Below, piece after piece: positions 17,738 through 25,910 of a stretch of 64,000 nt of DNA. Each line of letters starts with the position of its first letter. The first letter of the stretch is position 1. The notes below the pieces were generated by a model. That model made no database searches and was not told the origin of the DNA. It saw only the letters and a list, made by a program, of their open reading frames with translations. Both the position numbers and the translations under genes were made by a program. Where the stretch lies: positions 1 to 64,000 of the forward strand of contig CAZUNO010000011.1 in NCBI GenBank assembly GCA_964621445.1, read 5' to 3'. The stretch comes from CAZUNO01 sp964621445 [NCBI: Candidatus Hadarchaeota archaeon] (GTDB taxonomy: Archaea; CAYQAE01; CAYVLA01).

Positions 17738-18496
17738 TTAATCGGTTTTGGCTCCAATTCCTCTCCTTCCCAGCACCATGTACCCTGTATGCACGGTCTG
17801 AGTGGTCCTGGGTCGGGTTCCTCCCTTCCGGGTTTCGTACTCCCTCTTGACCAGCTCGCACATCTCGGGCTCCATGGCCCCGGTTTCCGTGAGGGCAACC
17901 AGGCAGTCCCTGGCCTCCTCGATGAACGGCGCGTAGGCCACCAGGAAGCCGCCGGGGACCAGGCATCTGAAGGCTGATTCCACGTATTTAGAGGGGCGAG
18001 CCAGGTCGAGGAGGAAGAGGTGGCCGGTGAGGGCCCGGTCCATCTCCGCCAGGTCGGAGTTAACCAGCTCCACGTTCCTGCACCCAAAGCCCTCTATGTT
18101 ATCGGCTGCCGTTCTGTGTATGCTGGGTCTCCTCTCGAAGCTGATCACCCTCCCTGAGGGTCCCACCGCCCTGGAAAGAAATAGGGTCGAGCACCCGCTT
18201 CCCGTGCCCGCCTCCACCGCCGTCTGCCCCTGACGTAAACCGGTCCTGGTTATGATGTAGCCGATGTCCTCGAAGTGAAGGGTTCTGGTGGGCCGGTCCA
18301 TCCTCTCCACGTAATCCCTGAGACTGGGCTCCACCAGGACCGCGGGGTGACCAAGATGGCTCTCTATAGATAGGGGGGTCTCCGGGTCCCGGGGTATCTG
18401 ATATATGCCCAGGTCGGTCTCCAGGCCTCTATCCCCCTGGGTCAGGTACTTCTTTCCCCTGTGGTCGATCAGCAGGAACCTAGTATTCAAAGCCAC
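17738..18496 (-). CDS. trmI: TrmI-type tRNA (adenine-N1)-methyltransferase
   Basis: This is a Rossmann-fold SAM methyltransferase of the TrmI family, which makes m1A in the T loop of tRNA (position 58, and 57 in some archaea). It has an N-terminal RNA-facing beta domain (RFLLIDHRGKKYL, tied to a long strand region), motif I VEAGTGSGCST, motif II-like ISFERRPS, and the post-motif HLFLLDLARPSKY. The start chosen is GTG 18496, giving the short N-terminus seen in the family; GTG 18565 is in frame but overlaps the promoter of the divergent acetate transporter and lacks a ribosome site. Length is about 252 aa. Confidence 0.85.
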   Translation of the reverse strand: MALNTRFLLIDHRGKKYLTQGDRGLETDLGIYQIPRDPETPLSIESHLGHPAVLVEPSLRDYVERMDRPTRTLHFEDIGYIITRTGLRQGQTAVEAGTGSGCSTLFLSRAVGPSGRVISFERRPSIHRTAADNIEGFGCRNVELVNSDLAEMDRALTGHLFLLDLARPSKYVESAFRCLVPGGFLVAYAPFIEEARDCLVALTETGAMEPEMCELVKREYETRKGGTRPRTTQTVHTGYMVLGRRGIGAKTD

Positions 18497-18580
18497 ACCG
18501 TGACCTGTGAGTGATTCCCCTGATATGTAGTTTTCCCCTCCCGTGGGGAAGTTCGGAGATGGCACCGATAACTGCGAAAA

Positions 18581-18590
18581 GGTTTATTAG
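18581..18590 (+). promoter_or_regulatory. TATA box for the satP-acs operon
   Basis: GGTTTATTAG is centred 32-38 nt before the two candidate ATG codons (18618, 18624). Confidence 0.45.
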
Positions 18591-18623
18591 ATGCACATCT
18601 TTCCTCTGAAACAGAGGATGGTC

Positions 18624-19172
18624 ATGGCAGAAAACGCCAATCCAGCATCGCTGGGACTTATGGGTTTCGGAATGACAACCGTCCTGCTTAACCTTCACAA
18701 CGCCGGCCTCTTCGCCCTGGGCAGCATGATACTGGCCATGGGCGTATTCTACGGTGGACTGGCCCAGGTTATAGCAGGGATCATGGAATTCAGAAACGGT
18801 AACACATTTGGAACGACGGCTTTCACTAGTTACGGACTTTTCTGGTTATCGCTGGTGGGGCTTCTGGTGTTCCCCGAGTTGGGATGGGGACCGGAAGCAG
18901 AGCCCTCGGCGATGGCCGCCTACCTGGCCATGTGGGGGTTCTTCACGGCCTGGATGTTCGTGGGAACCCTGAAGCTGGGGCGGGGGCTGCAGCTGGTCTT
19001 CTTCACCCTGACCATACTTTTCTTCATGTTGGCCGCCGGGGAGTTCATATCATCCTCCCTATTCCATACCATAACCGGTATCGAGGGGATAATATGCGGC
19101 TTCACGGCGATTTACGTGGCCATCGGGGGCCTATGGAACGAATACTATGACCGGATAGTACTCCCGATATAA
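18624..19172 (+). CDS. satP: Acetate uptake transporter (GPR1/FUN34/SatP family)
   Basis: The 182-aa protein has six predicted membrane helices and the family signature NPASLGLMGFGMTTVLLNLHNAG near its N-terminus (the NPA-plus-glycine motif is what is diagnostic), plus GFFTAWMFVGTLK and the C-terminal GLWNEYYDR. The family imports acetate or succinate with H+. ATG 18624 has AGAGGATGG upstream; ATG 18618 and ATG 18591 are in-frame alternatives. Acetyl-CoA synthetase follows by 12 nt, so uptake and activation of acetate are linked in one transcript. The pairing strongly supports acetate as the substrate. Confidence 0.9.
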   Translation: MAENANPASLGLMGFGMTTVLLNLHNAGLFALGSMILAMGVFYGGLAQVIAGIMEFRNGNTFGTTAFTSYGLFWLSLVGLLVFPELGWGPEAEPSAMAAYLAMWGFFTAWMFVGTLKLGRGLQLVFFTLTILFFMLAAGEFISSSLFHTITGIEGIICGFTAIYVAIGGLWNEYYDRIVLPI

Positions 19173-19184
19173 ATTGGTGAGAAT

Positions 19185-21155
19185 ATGGCAAAAACAATCG
19201 AGTCTCTGATGAAGGAGAAGAGGGTCTTTGAACCCTCCGAGGAAATTGTAGAACAGAGCAATGTCAAGGAGTTCATGGACGAACACGGCATAGAGACCGT
19301 GGAAGAGCTTTACGAGAAGGCCCAGGACCAGGAATGGTTCTGGGGAGAGCTGGCCAAGGAACTCGACTGGCACGAGGACTGGGACACGGTTCTTTCCGGA
19401 GAGGCGCCCTACTTCAAGTGGTTCGAGGGCGGAAAGACCAACATAGTCCACAACGCCCTGGACAGGCACATAAATGATGGAAAGGCTGACAAGATAGCCT
19501 ATATATGGGAGGGCGAGCTGGGCGAGGTCAGGAAGATAACCTACGGCGAGCTCAATAAGGAGGTCAACAGGCTGGCCAACGGGCTGAAGAGCCTGGGCAT
19601 AGAGAAGGGGGACCGGGTGGGAATCTACCTACCCATGATACCCGAACTGCCCATGGCCATGTTGGCCTGTGCCAAGATCGGGGCCGTTCACTCCGTGGTC
19701 TTCTCCGGATTCAGTCCCAAGGCCCTCCAGGACCGCCTGGTTGACGCGGAGTCCGTGGCCCTGATAACCGGGGACGGATACTACCGAAAGGGCTCCCCCC
19801 TGAACCTCAAGGAGAAGGCTGACGAGGCCATAGATGGTTCCCCCACGGTTGAGAACGTGGTCGTGGTCAACCGCATGGGTGACGAACTGGACGTTGATAT
19901 GACCGATGGACGGGACGTATGGTGGCATGAACTCGCCGAGGACAAATCCGAACAGTGCGAGACCGAGGTTATGGACGCTCGAGACCTGCTTTTCCTGATG
20001 TACACCTCGGGTACCACCGGAAAACCGAAGGGCGTCATGCACGTCCACGGAGGTTACCAGGTGGGTACCTCGCAGACCCTTAAGTTCGTATTCGACCTCA
20101 AGGAGGACGACATCTGGTGGTGCGCGGCCGACATAGGATGGATTACCGGTCACAGCTACATCGTTTACGGCCCGCTGATACTGGGAGTGACCTCGGTTCT
20201 CTACGAGGGCGCGCCGACCTATCCGGAGCCCGACAGGATCTGGGACATGGTGAGCAAGTACAACGTGTCGGTGTTCTACACCTCACCCACCGCCATCCGG
20301 CTTTTCATGCGCTACGGCGAGGAGTGGCCCGATAAGCACGATCTGAGCTCGCTGAGGCTCCTGGGTTCGGTGGGTGAACCCATCAACCCAGAGGCCTGGA
20401 TCTGGTATCACAAGGTGATAGGGCAGGAGAAATGCCCCATAATGGACACCTGGTGGCAGACCGAAACCGGGCAGTTCATAATCACCCCTCTTCCTGTTAC
20501 CCCGCTGAAGCCGGGCTCGGCGACAAAGCCGTTCCCGAGTCTGGACGCCGCCGTTTACGACGACGATGCCAACCCGGTGACCGGACAGGGAGGCAACCTG
20601 GTGATCACCAAGCCTTGGCCCGCCATGCTGGCCGGTCTGTACAAGGAGGAGGAAAGGTACAAGAGGACCTACTGGTCCAGGTTCCCGGGAGTCTACCTGG
20701 CCGGTGATGTGGCCAGGGTTGACGAGGACGGCTATTTCTGGGTGCAGGGAAGATCCGACGACGTCCTGAACGTCGCCGGGCACAGGATAGGCACCGCCGA
20801 GGTTGAGTCTGCCCTGGTTTCACATCCCAAGGTCGCCGAGGCTGCCGTGGTCGGCAAGCCGGACCCGGTTAAGGGCCAGACCATACAGGCCTTCGTTATC
20901 CTGGTCGAGGGATGGGGGCCCGGCGAGGATGTAAAGAAGGAGCTGGTCAAGCACGTATCCAAGGAGATCAGCCCCATCGCAAGGCCCCAGAACATAACCT
21001 TCGTCCCCGACCTGCCCAAGACCCGTAGCGGTAAGATAATGCGCAGGGTTATGGCCTCCCTGGTAAAGGGAGAGTCACCCGGCGACGTTACCACCCTACG
21101 GAACCCGGAGATCGTGGAAGAGGTAAAGAGGCTCATCGAGGAAGAGCAGCAATAG
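19185..21155 (+). CDS. acs: Acetyl-CoA synthetase (AMP-forming)
   Basis: The 656-aa enzyme converts acetate, CoA and ATP to acetyl-CoA, AMP and pyrophosphate. It has the AMP-binding motif [14 protein letters not shown] (about residue 271), [15 protein letters not shown], the adenylate-binding [10 protein letters not shown], and the C-terminal [11 protein letters not shown] whose Lys is acetylated as a control in many organisms. Length matches the family. GGTGAG lies just before ATG 19185. It is the second gene after the acetate importer, and a GC-rich inverted repeat with a T run follows its stop. Confidence 0.97.
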   Translation: MAKTIESLMKEKRVFEPSEEIVEQSNVKEFMDEHGIETVEELYEKAQDQEWFWGELAKELDWHEDWDTVLSGEAPYFKWFEGGKTNIVHNALDRHINDGKADKIAYIWEGELGEVRKITYGELNKEVNRLANGLKSLGIEKGDRVGIYLPMIPELPMAMLACAKIGAVHSVVFSGFSPKALQDRLVDAESVALITGDGYYRKGSPLNLKEKADEAIDGSPTVENVVVVNRMGDELDVDMTDGRDVWWHELAEDKSEQCETEVMDARDLLFLMYTSGTTGKPKGVMHVHGGYQVGTSQTLKFVFDLKEDDIWWCAADIGWITGHSYIVYGPLILGVTSVLYEGAPTYPEPDRIWDMVSKYNVSVFYTSPTAIRLFMRYGEEWPDKHDLSSLRLLGSVGEPINPEAWIWYHKVIGQEKCPIMDTWWQTETGQFIITPLPVTPLKPGSATKPFPSLDAAVYDDDANPVTGQGGNLVITKPWPAMLAGLYKEEERYKRTYWSRFPGVYLAGDVARVDEDGYFWVQGRSDDVLNVAGHRIGTAEVESALVSHPKVAEAAVVGKPDPVKGQTIQAFVILVEGWGPGEDVKKELVKHVSKEISPIARPQNITFVPDLPKTRSGKIMRRVMASLVKGESPGDVTTLRNPEIVEEVKRLIEEEQQ

Positions 21156-21180
21156 AAATCCATCGTTTTTTCGGGGCGAT

Positions 21181-21210
21181 CCCCGGGGCGTTACTTTTTT
21201 TGCCCCGGGG
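21181..21210 (+). terminator. Inverted repeat with T-rich loop after acs
   Basis: CCCCGGGGC at 21181-21189 pairs perfectly with GCCCCGGGG at 21202-21210 around a loop containing seven T residues. It sits 25 nt after the acs stop and just before the next promoter. It may end the acs message, though archaeal termination usually relies on T runs rather than hairpins. Confidence 0.5.
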
Positions 21211-21217
21211 GACCGAA

Positions 21218-21230
21218 CTATTTAAAAAGT
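21218..21230 (+). promoter_or_regulatory. TATA box of the secF-secD-trkA-atp run
   Basis: CTATTTAAAAAGT is a strong archaeal TATA box. Transcription would start near 21250, giving a leader of about 70 nt before secF. Confidence 0.6.
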
Positions 21231-21257
21231 CAAGCCGGGAACTCGGCGCAAATAGGC

Positions 21258-21271
21258 CTAGTACGTACTAG
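21258..21271. promoter_or_regulatory. Perfect 14-bp palindrome in the secF leader
   Basis: CTAGTACGTACTAG equals its own reverse complement and lies about 30-47 nt downstream of the TATA box, at or just after the expected transcription start. Position and symmetry fit an operator for a dimeric repressor. Confidence 0.45.
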
Positions 21272-21317
21272 CGATCATACTGACCCAGAATAATTGGGTT
21301 CGGCCGGCGGTGAATGC

Positions 21318-22217
21318 TTGTCACAGCAAACGGAAGATGAATCTGAACTTCCCTCCTTCTTGGACGTCACTCGGATATCATGGAAGCAAATGCTAATCAT
21401 ACCCATGCTATTTCTGGCCCTTAACCTATCGGTTCTGGTCCTGAATTACGTGGAAACCGGGAAGTTCGTCCACTACGGGATAGACTTCACCGGCGGGACC
21501 CTGATCAGCTTCCCCAACTGCTACGAGCTGGGTCCCGGCGAGATTAAGGATGAGCTGGAAACCGAGCTGGAGCTGGAAGAGGTATCTGTGAGGAAGGGAG
21601 GGGGCACCCTGAACGTGGAGACCCCCGGCGGGGAGCAGGATATCATGAACTACATGATGGAGAACTACGGGAAGACGGGGACCAGCGATACCCTGGACGT
21701 ACCCCTGGCCGAGACGTTCAAGAAACAGGCTCCCGTGGTGCTCTTCGCGGCCTTCGCGGGCATGGCCATCGTGGTTTACGTGGTCTTTCGTTCGCCTTTG
21801 CCCTCCATAGCGGTTCTAGCGGCCGCCATTCTGGACATTACCGGAGCCATGGGCCTCATGACCCTTTTCGGGGTAAGGATGTCCTTGGCCACGGTTGCCT
21901 CGCTCCTGATGCTCATCGGGTACTCGGTGGACACCAACATCCTGCTAACCTCCAGGATGCTGAAAAGGCGGGAGGATCTAAAGGACCGGCTACAGGGGGC
22001 CCTGAAGACCGGCCTGACCATGAGCGCCACCACCATATGCGCGGTGTCCGCCCTCTACATCTTCTCGACCTCCGACGTGCTGGACTCCATTGCACTGGTG
22101 CTCATATTTGGACTGGTGGCCGACCTCATGAATACCTGGCTTTTCAATGGGGGCCTCCTCCGGTGGTACCTGGAGAGGAAGTTCAGCCTCCTGCGCAGGA
22201 GGGGTAGAAGGAGATGA
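21318..22217 (+). CDS. secF: Protein translocase subunit SecF
   Basis: SecF with SecD assists Sec-dependent export, using the ion gradient on the far side of the membrane. The protein (about 300 aa) has an N-terminal helix, a periplasm-side domain opening with GIDFTGGTLISF, and five C-terminal helices with the SecF motif region LMLIGYSVDTNILLTSRMLKRRED. The start chosen is TTG 21318 with GGCGGTGA upstream; TTG 21294 is in frame but less well placed. SecF precedes SecD, the usual archaeal order, and the two reading frames overlap by 4 nt. Confidence 0.93.
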   Translation: MSQQTEDESELPSFLDVTRISWKQMLIIPMLFLALNLSVLVLNYVETGKFVHYGIDFTGGTLISFPNCYELGPGEIKDELETELELEEVSVRKGGGTLNVETPGGEQDIMNYMMENYGKTGTSDTLDVPLAETFKKQAPVVLFAAFAGMAIVVYVVFRSPLPSIAVLAAAILDITGAMGLMTLFGVRMSLATVASLLMLIGYSVDTNILLTSRMLKRREDLKDRLQGALKTGLTMSATTICAVSALYIFSTSDVLDSIALVLIFGLVADLMNTWLFNGGLLRWYLERKFSLLRRRGRRR

Positions 22218-24337
22218 GGATAAGGAACGAGCTCCTCAGGGACTGGAGGGTCCTGCTGCTAATAGCGGTGGACCTCATGGCCATCTTCGCGGTCCTCCCA
22301 AGGGTGGGCCGGTACTCGACCGATCTGGCCCTCACGGACGTCAATTCATCTTTAATCGTCAAGGATCTAATGGAATCGGAGTACGATAACGTAACCCACC
22401 TGTTCACCCAAAGCAGGACCGGGGAGAGCATTCAGGGATATTCCTTCGATCTATACTCAGCCCAGGAGTACAGGGACCTGGTCGGCGACCTGGACCTGCT
22501 GCTGACCGGGATGATGCCCAGGGACCGGGAGCCCCAGGTTTCCATCACCGCCATGACCCACGTAGAGGCCAATGTAACGGTTAGTGACCAGGACGTGATG
22601 ATAACCTACCTTGAGGACGGTATGGGAGTCAAGGTCACCTCGGTGTCGGTTACCGGGGAGGCCCTGAACCTCCGCCTTAACCAGAAGGTGGACAGGGCCA
22701 ACCTCACCCAGCTACTGGGAACCAAGGCCAGGATAGAGAGCTTCGAGACCCCCAGAAGCCTGAAGACCAATCTTAAGATGGGCATCGATTTTCTGGGCGG
22801 GTTCTACTACAACGTCAAGCCGGTGGGCGTTACCTGGGAGACCCAGGCCAAGGCCTCGAACATAACCCCCAGCCTGGCCTCCGATTTCTTTGCCCAGCCC
22901 GCCGAGCTGAAGGACCAGACCGGCTCCATAATCACCATCGAGGTCCAGAACCCGGAGAACGTGACCCAGGCAGACTTCATGAGGTACATAGTCGATGACT
23001 TCTTCTCCACCTACCCCAGCCTGAGGCGGGTGGATTTCAACTTCAATAACGCCAGCTCCGATATCGTGATGAACGCCAGCAACGTGAATGCACTCCGAGC
23101 GGTTCTCAACCGCACCCTGTCCGAGAGGTGGGACGTGGTCGGAGGCAGCGAGGAGAGCGGGATGTTCACCGTGGAGGGCAAGGGCTCGGAGGCCACCCGC
23201 CAGGAGATCGAGGCCAACGTCAGCGATTACCTCCAGGTCCTGGACTACGAGTCCAAGGTCTCCTCGGAAACCATGTCCGAGGTGGAGAAGATGATCAGGT
23301 CCAGGTCAAACTTCCTGGGAGTCTCCGACGTCAGGATCAAGAGGGCCGGCAACGAGTACATAATGGTGGAGTCCCCGGAGAGAATCGCCAAGGGGAGCTC
23401 CATACTACAGCCCATAGATTTCGAGGCCAGGTTCTGGACGTCTGAAAACGAGACCGTCCTAGCCTTCGGGGCCCAGGATGTGGCCAGGGTGGAGCACTTC
23501 TACTACTCCGGCGACGGCTGGGCGGTGCCCCTAACCCTGAAGTCGGGCTCCTCCAAGAGGGTCAGGGACCTGGCCGAGCAGGTGGGTGCCATCAGCGAGG
23601 ACGCCGAGGTGCGGGACCAACACCGCCTGGGCATGTTCTTCAACGGGGTTGAGGTCTATAACGCCTCCTTCTCCGAGGGACTGGCTGCCACCATGCGCGA
23701 GGAACCTGCGGCCATGTTCCTGGCCATAACCGGTGGACCCCAGGAGAACGAGCAGGCCAGAAAGAGGGCCGAGGAGCTCTACATCAACCTGGAGGCATCC
23801 TTCCCCACCAAGCTCAGAACGGCAGGAGAGGGGGAGATACCCCCGGTCCTGGGGAGGGACTTCTCCAGACAGGTCGCGGCCGCCGCGACGGCGGCGTTGA
23901 TAGCGGTTTCCATGGTCATATACATAAGATACAGGCGTCCCAAGCTGGTGCTGGCCATCCTCACCGTGAGTCTGAGCGAGATCCTGATAATTCTAGGATT
24001 CTCAGTGCTCATCGGCTGGTACCTGGACCTGGCCAGCGTGGCGGCAATTATCGCGGTCATGGGTACCGGGGTCGACCACCAAATAGTTATTACCGATGAG
24101 GCCGTTCACAAGGGCAGGGGAAGAAAGAGATTGGTAATAGCCACCAGGATATCCCGGGCATTCTTCATCATATTCACAGCGGCAGCCACCACCATAATAG
24201 CCATGTCACCCCTGGCCTACGTGGGCCTGGGAAGACTTAGGGGCTTTGCGGTGGTCACCATCGTGGGTGTCCTGGCCGGCATACTGGTAACCAGGCCTGC
24301 CTACGGCAGGATCGTCAGACGGGTAATAGGTGGGTGA
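22214..24337 (+). CDS. secD: Protein translocase subunit SecD
   Basis: The 707-aa protein has an N-terminal helix (about 15-30), a large extracytoplasmic domain with many Asn-X-Ser/Thr sites, consistent with an archaeal surface domain, then MGIDFLGGFYYNVKP, and a C-terminal block of membrane helices starting near residue 555 (AAAATAALIAVSMVIYIRYR) with the conserved MGTGVDHQIVITDEA. It is longer than many archaeal SecD proteins owing to the exposed domain. It overlaps secF by 4 nt and trkA by 4 nt, indicating translational coupling. Confidence 0.92.
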   Translation: MRIRNELLRDWRVLLLIAVDLMAIFAVLPRVGRYSTDLALTDVNSSLIVKDLMESEYDNVTHLFTQSRTGESIQGYSFDLYSAQEYRDLVGDLDLLLTGMMPRDREPQVSITAMTHVEANVTVSDQDVMITYLEDGMGVKVTSVSVTGEALNLRLNQKVDRANLTQLLGTKARIESFETPRSLKTNLKMGIDFLGGFYYNVKPVGVTWETQAKASNITPSLASDFFAQPAELKDQTGSIITIEVQNPENVTQADFMRYIVDDFFSTYPSLRRVDFNFNNASSDIVMNASNVNALRAVLNRTLSERWDVVGGSEESGMFTVEGKGSEATRQEIEANVSDYLQVLDYESKVSSETMSEVEKMIRSRSNFLGVSDVRIKRAGNEYIMVESPERIAKGSSILQPIDFEARFWTSENETVLAFGAQDVARVEHFYYSGDGWAVPLTLKSGSSKRVRDLAEQVGAISEDAEVRDQHRLGMFFNGVEVYNASFSEGLAATMREEPAAMFLAITGGPQENEQARKRAEELYINLEASFPTKLRTAGEGEIPPVLGRDFSRQVAAAATAALIAVSMVIYIRYRRPKLVLAILTVSLSEILIILGFSVLIGWYLDLASVAAIIAVMGTGVDHQIVITDEAVHKGRGRKRLVIATRISRAFFIIFTAAATTIIAMSPLAYVGLGRLRGFAVVTIVGVLAGILVTRPAYGRIVRRVIGG

Positions 24338-25029
24338 ATACATTGTATGTGGTTGTAGTTGGCGCCGGTCGCATAGGGTACAACCTGGCCAGGATTCTCA
24401 TAGAGGGGGGTAACGAGGTTACACTCATCGAGAAGGACGAGAGGAGGGTGCGAGAGGTGGGATCCCTGGACGCCTACGTCCTCCACGGCATGGGCACCAA
24501 CCCGGCGGCCCTGGAGTCCCTGAACATCGAGACCGCGGACGCCATAGTTGCGGTCACCGGGGACGACTCTGTGAACCTGGCATCCTGCCTGATCGCCAAG
24601 AGGATCGTGGCCAGGGACCGGAACGGCAGGGACCGACCGTTCATGACCGTGGCCCGGGTATCCAACATCGAGATGGAGAGGATTTTCCAGGAGCTGGGTG
24701 TGGACAGGGTAATAAGCCCCGAGAAGGCGGCCGCCGAATATATATCCCGGCTCATTAGGAGCCCCGGCGTGGAGGACGTGACAGCCATGGGGCAGGCGGA
24801 GATGTTGGAACTGCAGATAGACGAGGACTCACCGGTTATCGGGAAGACCCTGGCCGAGATGTCGGCCATCGGTGACATGTCCACCAGCACCGTAGTGGCC
24901 CTAATAGAGGACGGCGACCTGATAATACCCCACGGGGATACCACCCTGAAGGCGGGGATGAAGGTGCTTCTGTTCACCAAGATAGAGGAGTCTAGAAAGG
25001 CGAGAAATCTATTCCTGGGCTTTGAATAG
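24334..25029 (+). CDS. trkA: TrkA-type K+ uptake regulatory protein
   Basis: The 231-aa protein has a RCK/TrkA-N Rossmann domain (VVGAGRIGYNLARILIEGG, then an acidic residue EKD that accepts NAD(H)) and a TrkA-C ligand domain from about 145 (LELQIDEDSPVIGKTL). Such proteins gate Trk/Ktr K+ transporters in response to nucleotides. GTG start overlaps the secD stop. No trkH gene is adjacent; its partner must be elsewhere. It sits between secD and the ATP synthase genes, so it may share their transcript, with a 55-nt gap to atpK. Confidence 0.9.
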   Translation: MNTLYVVVVGAGRIGYNLARILIEGGNEVTLIEKDERRVREVGSLDAYVLHGMGTNPAALESLNIETADAIVAVTGDDSVNLASCLIAKRIVARDRNGRDRPFMTVARVSNIEMERIFQELGVDRVISPEKAAAEYISRLIRSPGVEDVTAMGQAEMLELQIDEDSPVIGKTLAEMSAIGDMSTSTVVALIEDGDLIIPHGDTTLKAGMKVLLFTKIEESRKARNLFLGFE

Positions 25030-25066
25030 GAAAGAGTAAATAGGTGACCAGGGCTATCCCGGGATT

Positions 25067-25076
25067 GAAGGAGGTC
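25067..25076 (+). promoter_or_regulatory. Strong ribosome binding site of atpK
   Basis: GAAGGAGGTCC, an extended Shine-Dalgarno match, lies about 9 nt before TTG 25085 and decides this unusual start. Strong initiation fits the multi-copy rotor subunit. Confidence 0.7.
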
Positions 25077-25084
25077 CATTTAAT

Positions 25085-25558
25085 TTGGTTTCAGAAGAAG
25101 TCATAGCCGCGCTTGCCATTGGTCTCGCGGTGACCATTCCCGGCATAATGTCAGCTATCAGCGTTTCAACGGTGGGTGTGGCCGCAGCGGGCCTGGTCTC
25201 CGAGGAACCAAAGAAGTTTTCCAAGGCCTTTATCCTGGAGATCCTGCCCGGAACCCAGGGTTTCTATGGTTTCATAGGCGGTATGCTGGTCATGATAGCT
25301 CTCGACTGGTTGGGTGGTAGTCCACCCCCCCTGGCAGAAGGCATGGGGCTGACGGTCCTGGTGGCTGCGGTGCCCGCGATTCTACAGGGCTTCACGTCCT
25401 ACTACCAGGGACTGGTGGCCACTGCCGGTGTTTCCTCGATCGCCAAGAAGGAGGAGACATTTGGAAGCTGTGTGCTGATGTCGGTAATGGTGGAGACCTA
25501 CGCCATTCTCGGTTTCCTCAGCACTTTTCTCCTGTTGATAGGCCTTCAAATATGGTAA
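25085..25558 (+). CDS. atpK: A-type ATP synthase rotor subunit K
   Basis: The 157-aa proteolipid has four membrane helices as two hairpins. It aligns with Enterococcus hirae NtpK, and each Na+-ligand position recognised there is kept: L54, T57 and Q58 (in ILPGTQG), Q108 (in SYYQGLVATAG) and E137 (in MVETYAILG). An additional Glu (E52) sits where NtpK has Gln. This argues for Na+ as coupling ion, though H+ use cannot be excluded from sequence. TTG start, with a very strong ribosome site. Its place ahead of atpH and atpI differs from the common H-I-K order. Confidence 0.93.
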   Translation: MVSEEVIAALAIGLAVTIPGIMSAISVSTVGVAAAGLVSEEPKKFSKAFILEILPGTQGFYGFIGGMLVMIALDWLGGSPPPLAEGMGLTVLVAAVPAILQGFTSYYQGLVATAGVSSIAKKEETFGSCVLMSVMVETYAILGFLSTFLLLIGLQIW

Positions 25559-25576
25559 GGCCGGGTCCCCAGGAGC

Positions 25577-25909
25577 ATGCCGGAGAGTGACCACTTGGAA
25601 GACGAACTTGAGCTAGTTTTCGAGGCCGAGAAAAAGGTCGAGAATATCGTTTCGGAGGCCGAAGGTAAGGCCAGAAGACTGAAGTCCGAGGCTGAGTCGG
25701 AGGCCGAGGAGATCGTTTCCCGGTTCCGGGAGGAGGCTGAGTCGGAGGCCGAGGAGATGATCTCGGAGAAGGTCTCCCAGGCCCAGGAGAAGGGCCAGGA
25801 GCTCCGCCGAAAGCACGAGTACAGGATATCAAAGATGGAAATGGCCGCGAAGTCCAACATGGAGGAGGCGGTCGACATCATAATCAATTCCGTTATAGAG
25901 GAGAGCTAG
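25577..25909 (+). CDS. atpH: A-type ATP synthase subunit H (peripheral stalk)
   Basis: The 110-aa protein is one long Glu/Lys/Arg/Ala-rich helix that pairs with subunit E to make the peripheral stalk. Residues EAESEAEEI recur 15 positions later (EAESEAEEM) from a 26-bp exact direct repeat, in keeping with the quindecad spacing of right-handed stalk coiled coils. The C-terminus (EEAVDIIINSVIEES) matches subunit H. It lies 18 nt after atpK and 1 nt before atpI. Confidence 0.88.
   Translation: MPESDHLEDELELVFEAEKKVENIVSEAEGKARRLKSEAESEAEEIVSRFREEAESEAEEMISEKVSQAQEKGQELRRKHEYRISKMEMAAKSNMEEAVDIIINSVIEES
25688..25758 (+). repeat. 26-bp direct repeat inside atpH
   Basis: Positions 25688-25713 and 25733-25758 are identical (starting GAGGCTGAGTCGGAGGCC). 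The 45-bp offset equals 15 codons, so the duplication keeps frame and coiled-coil phase. Confidence 0.85.
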
Positions 25910-25910
25910 T

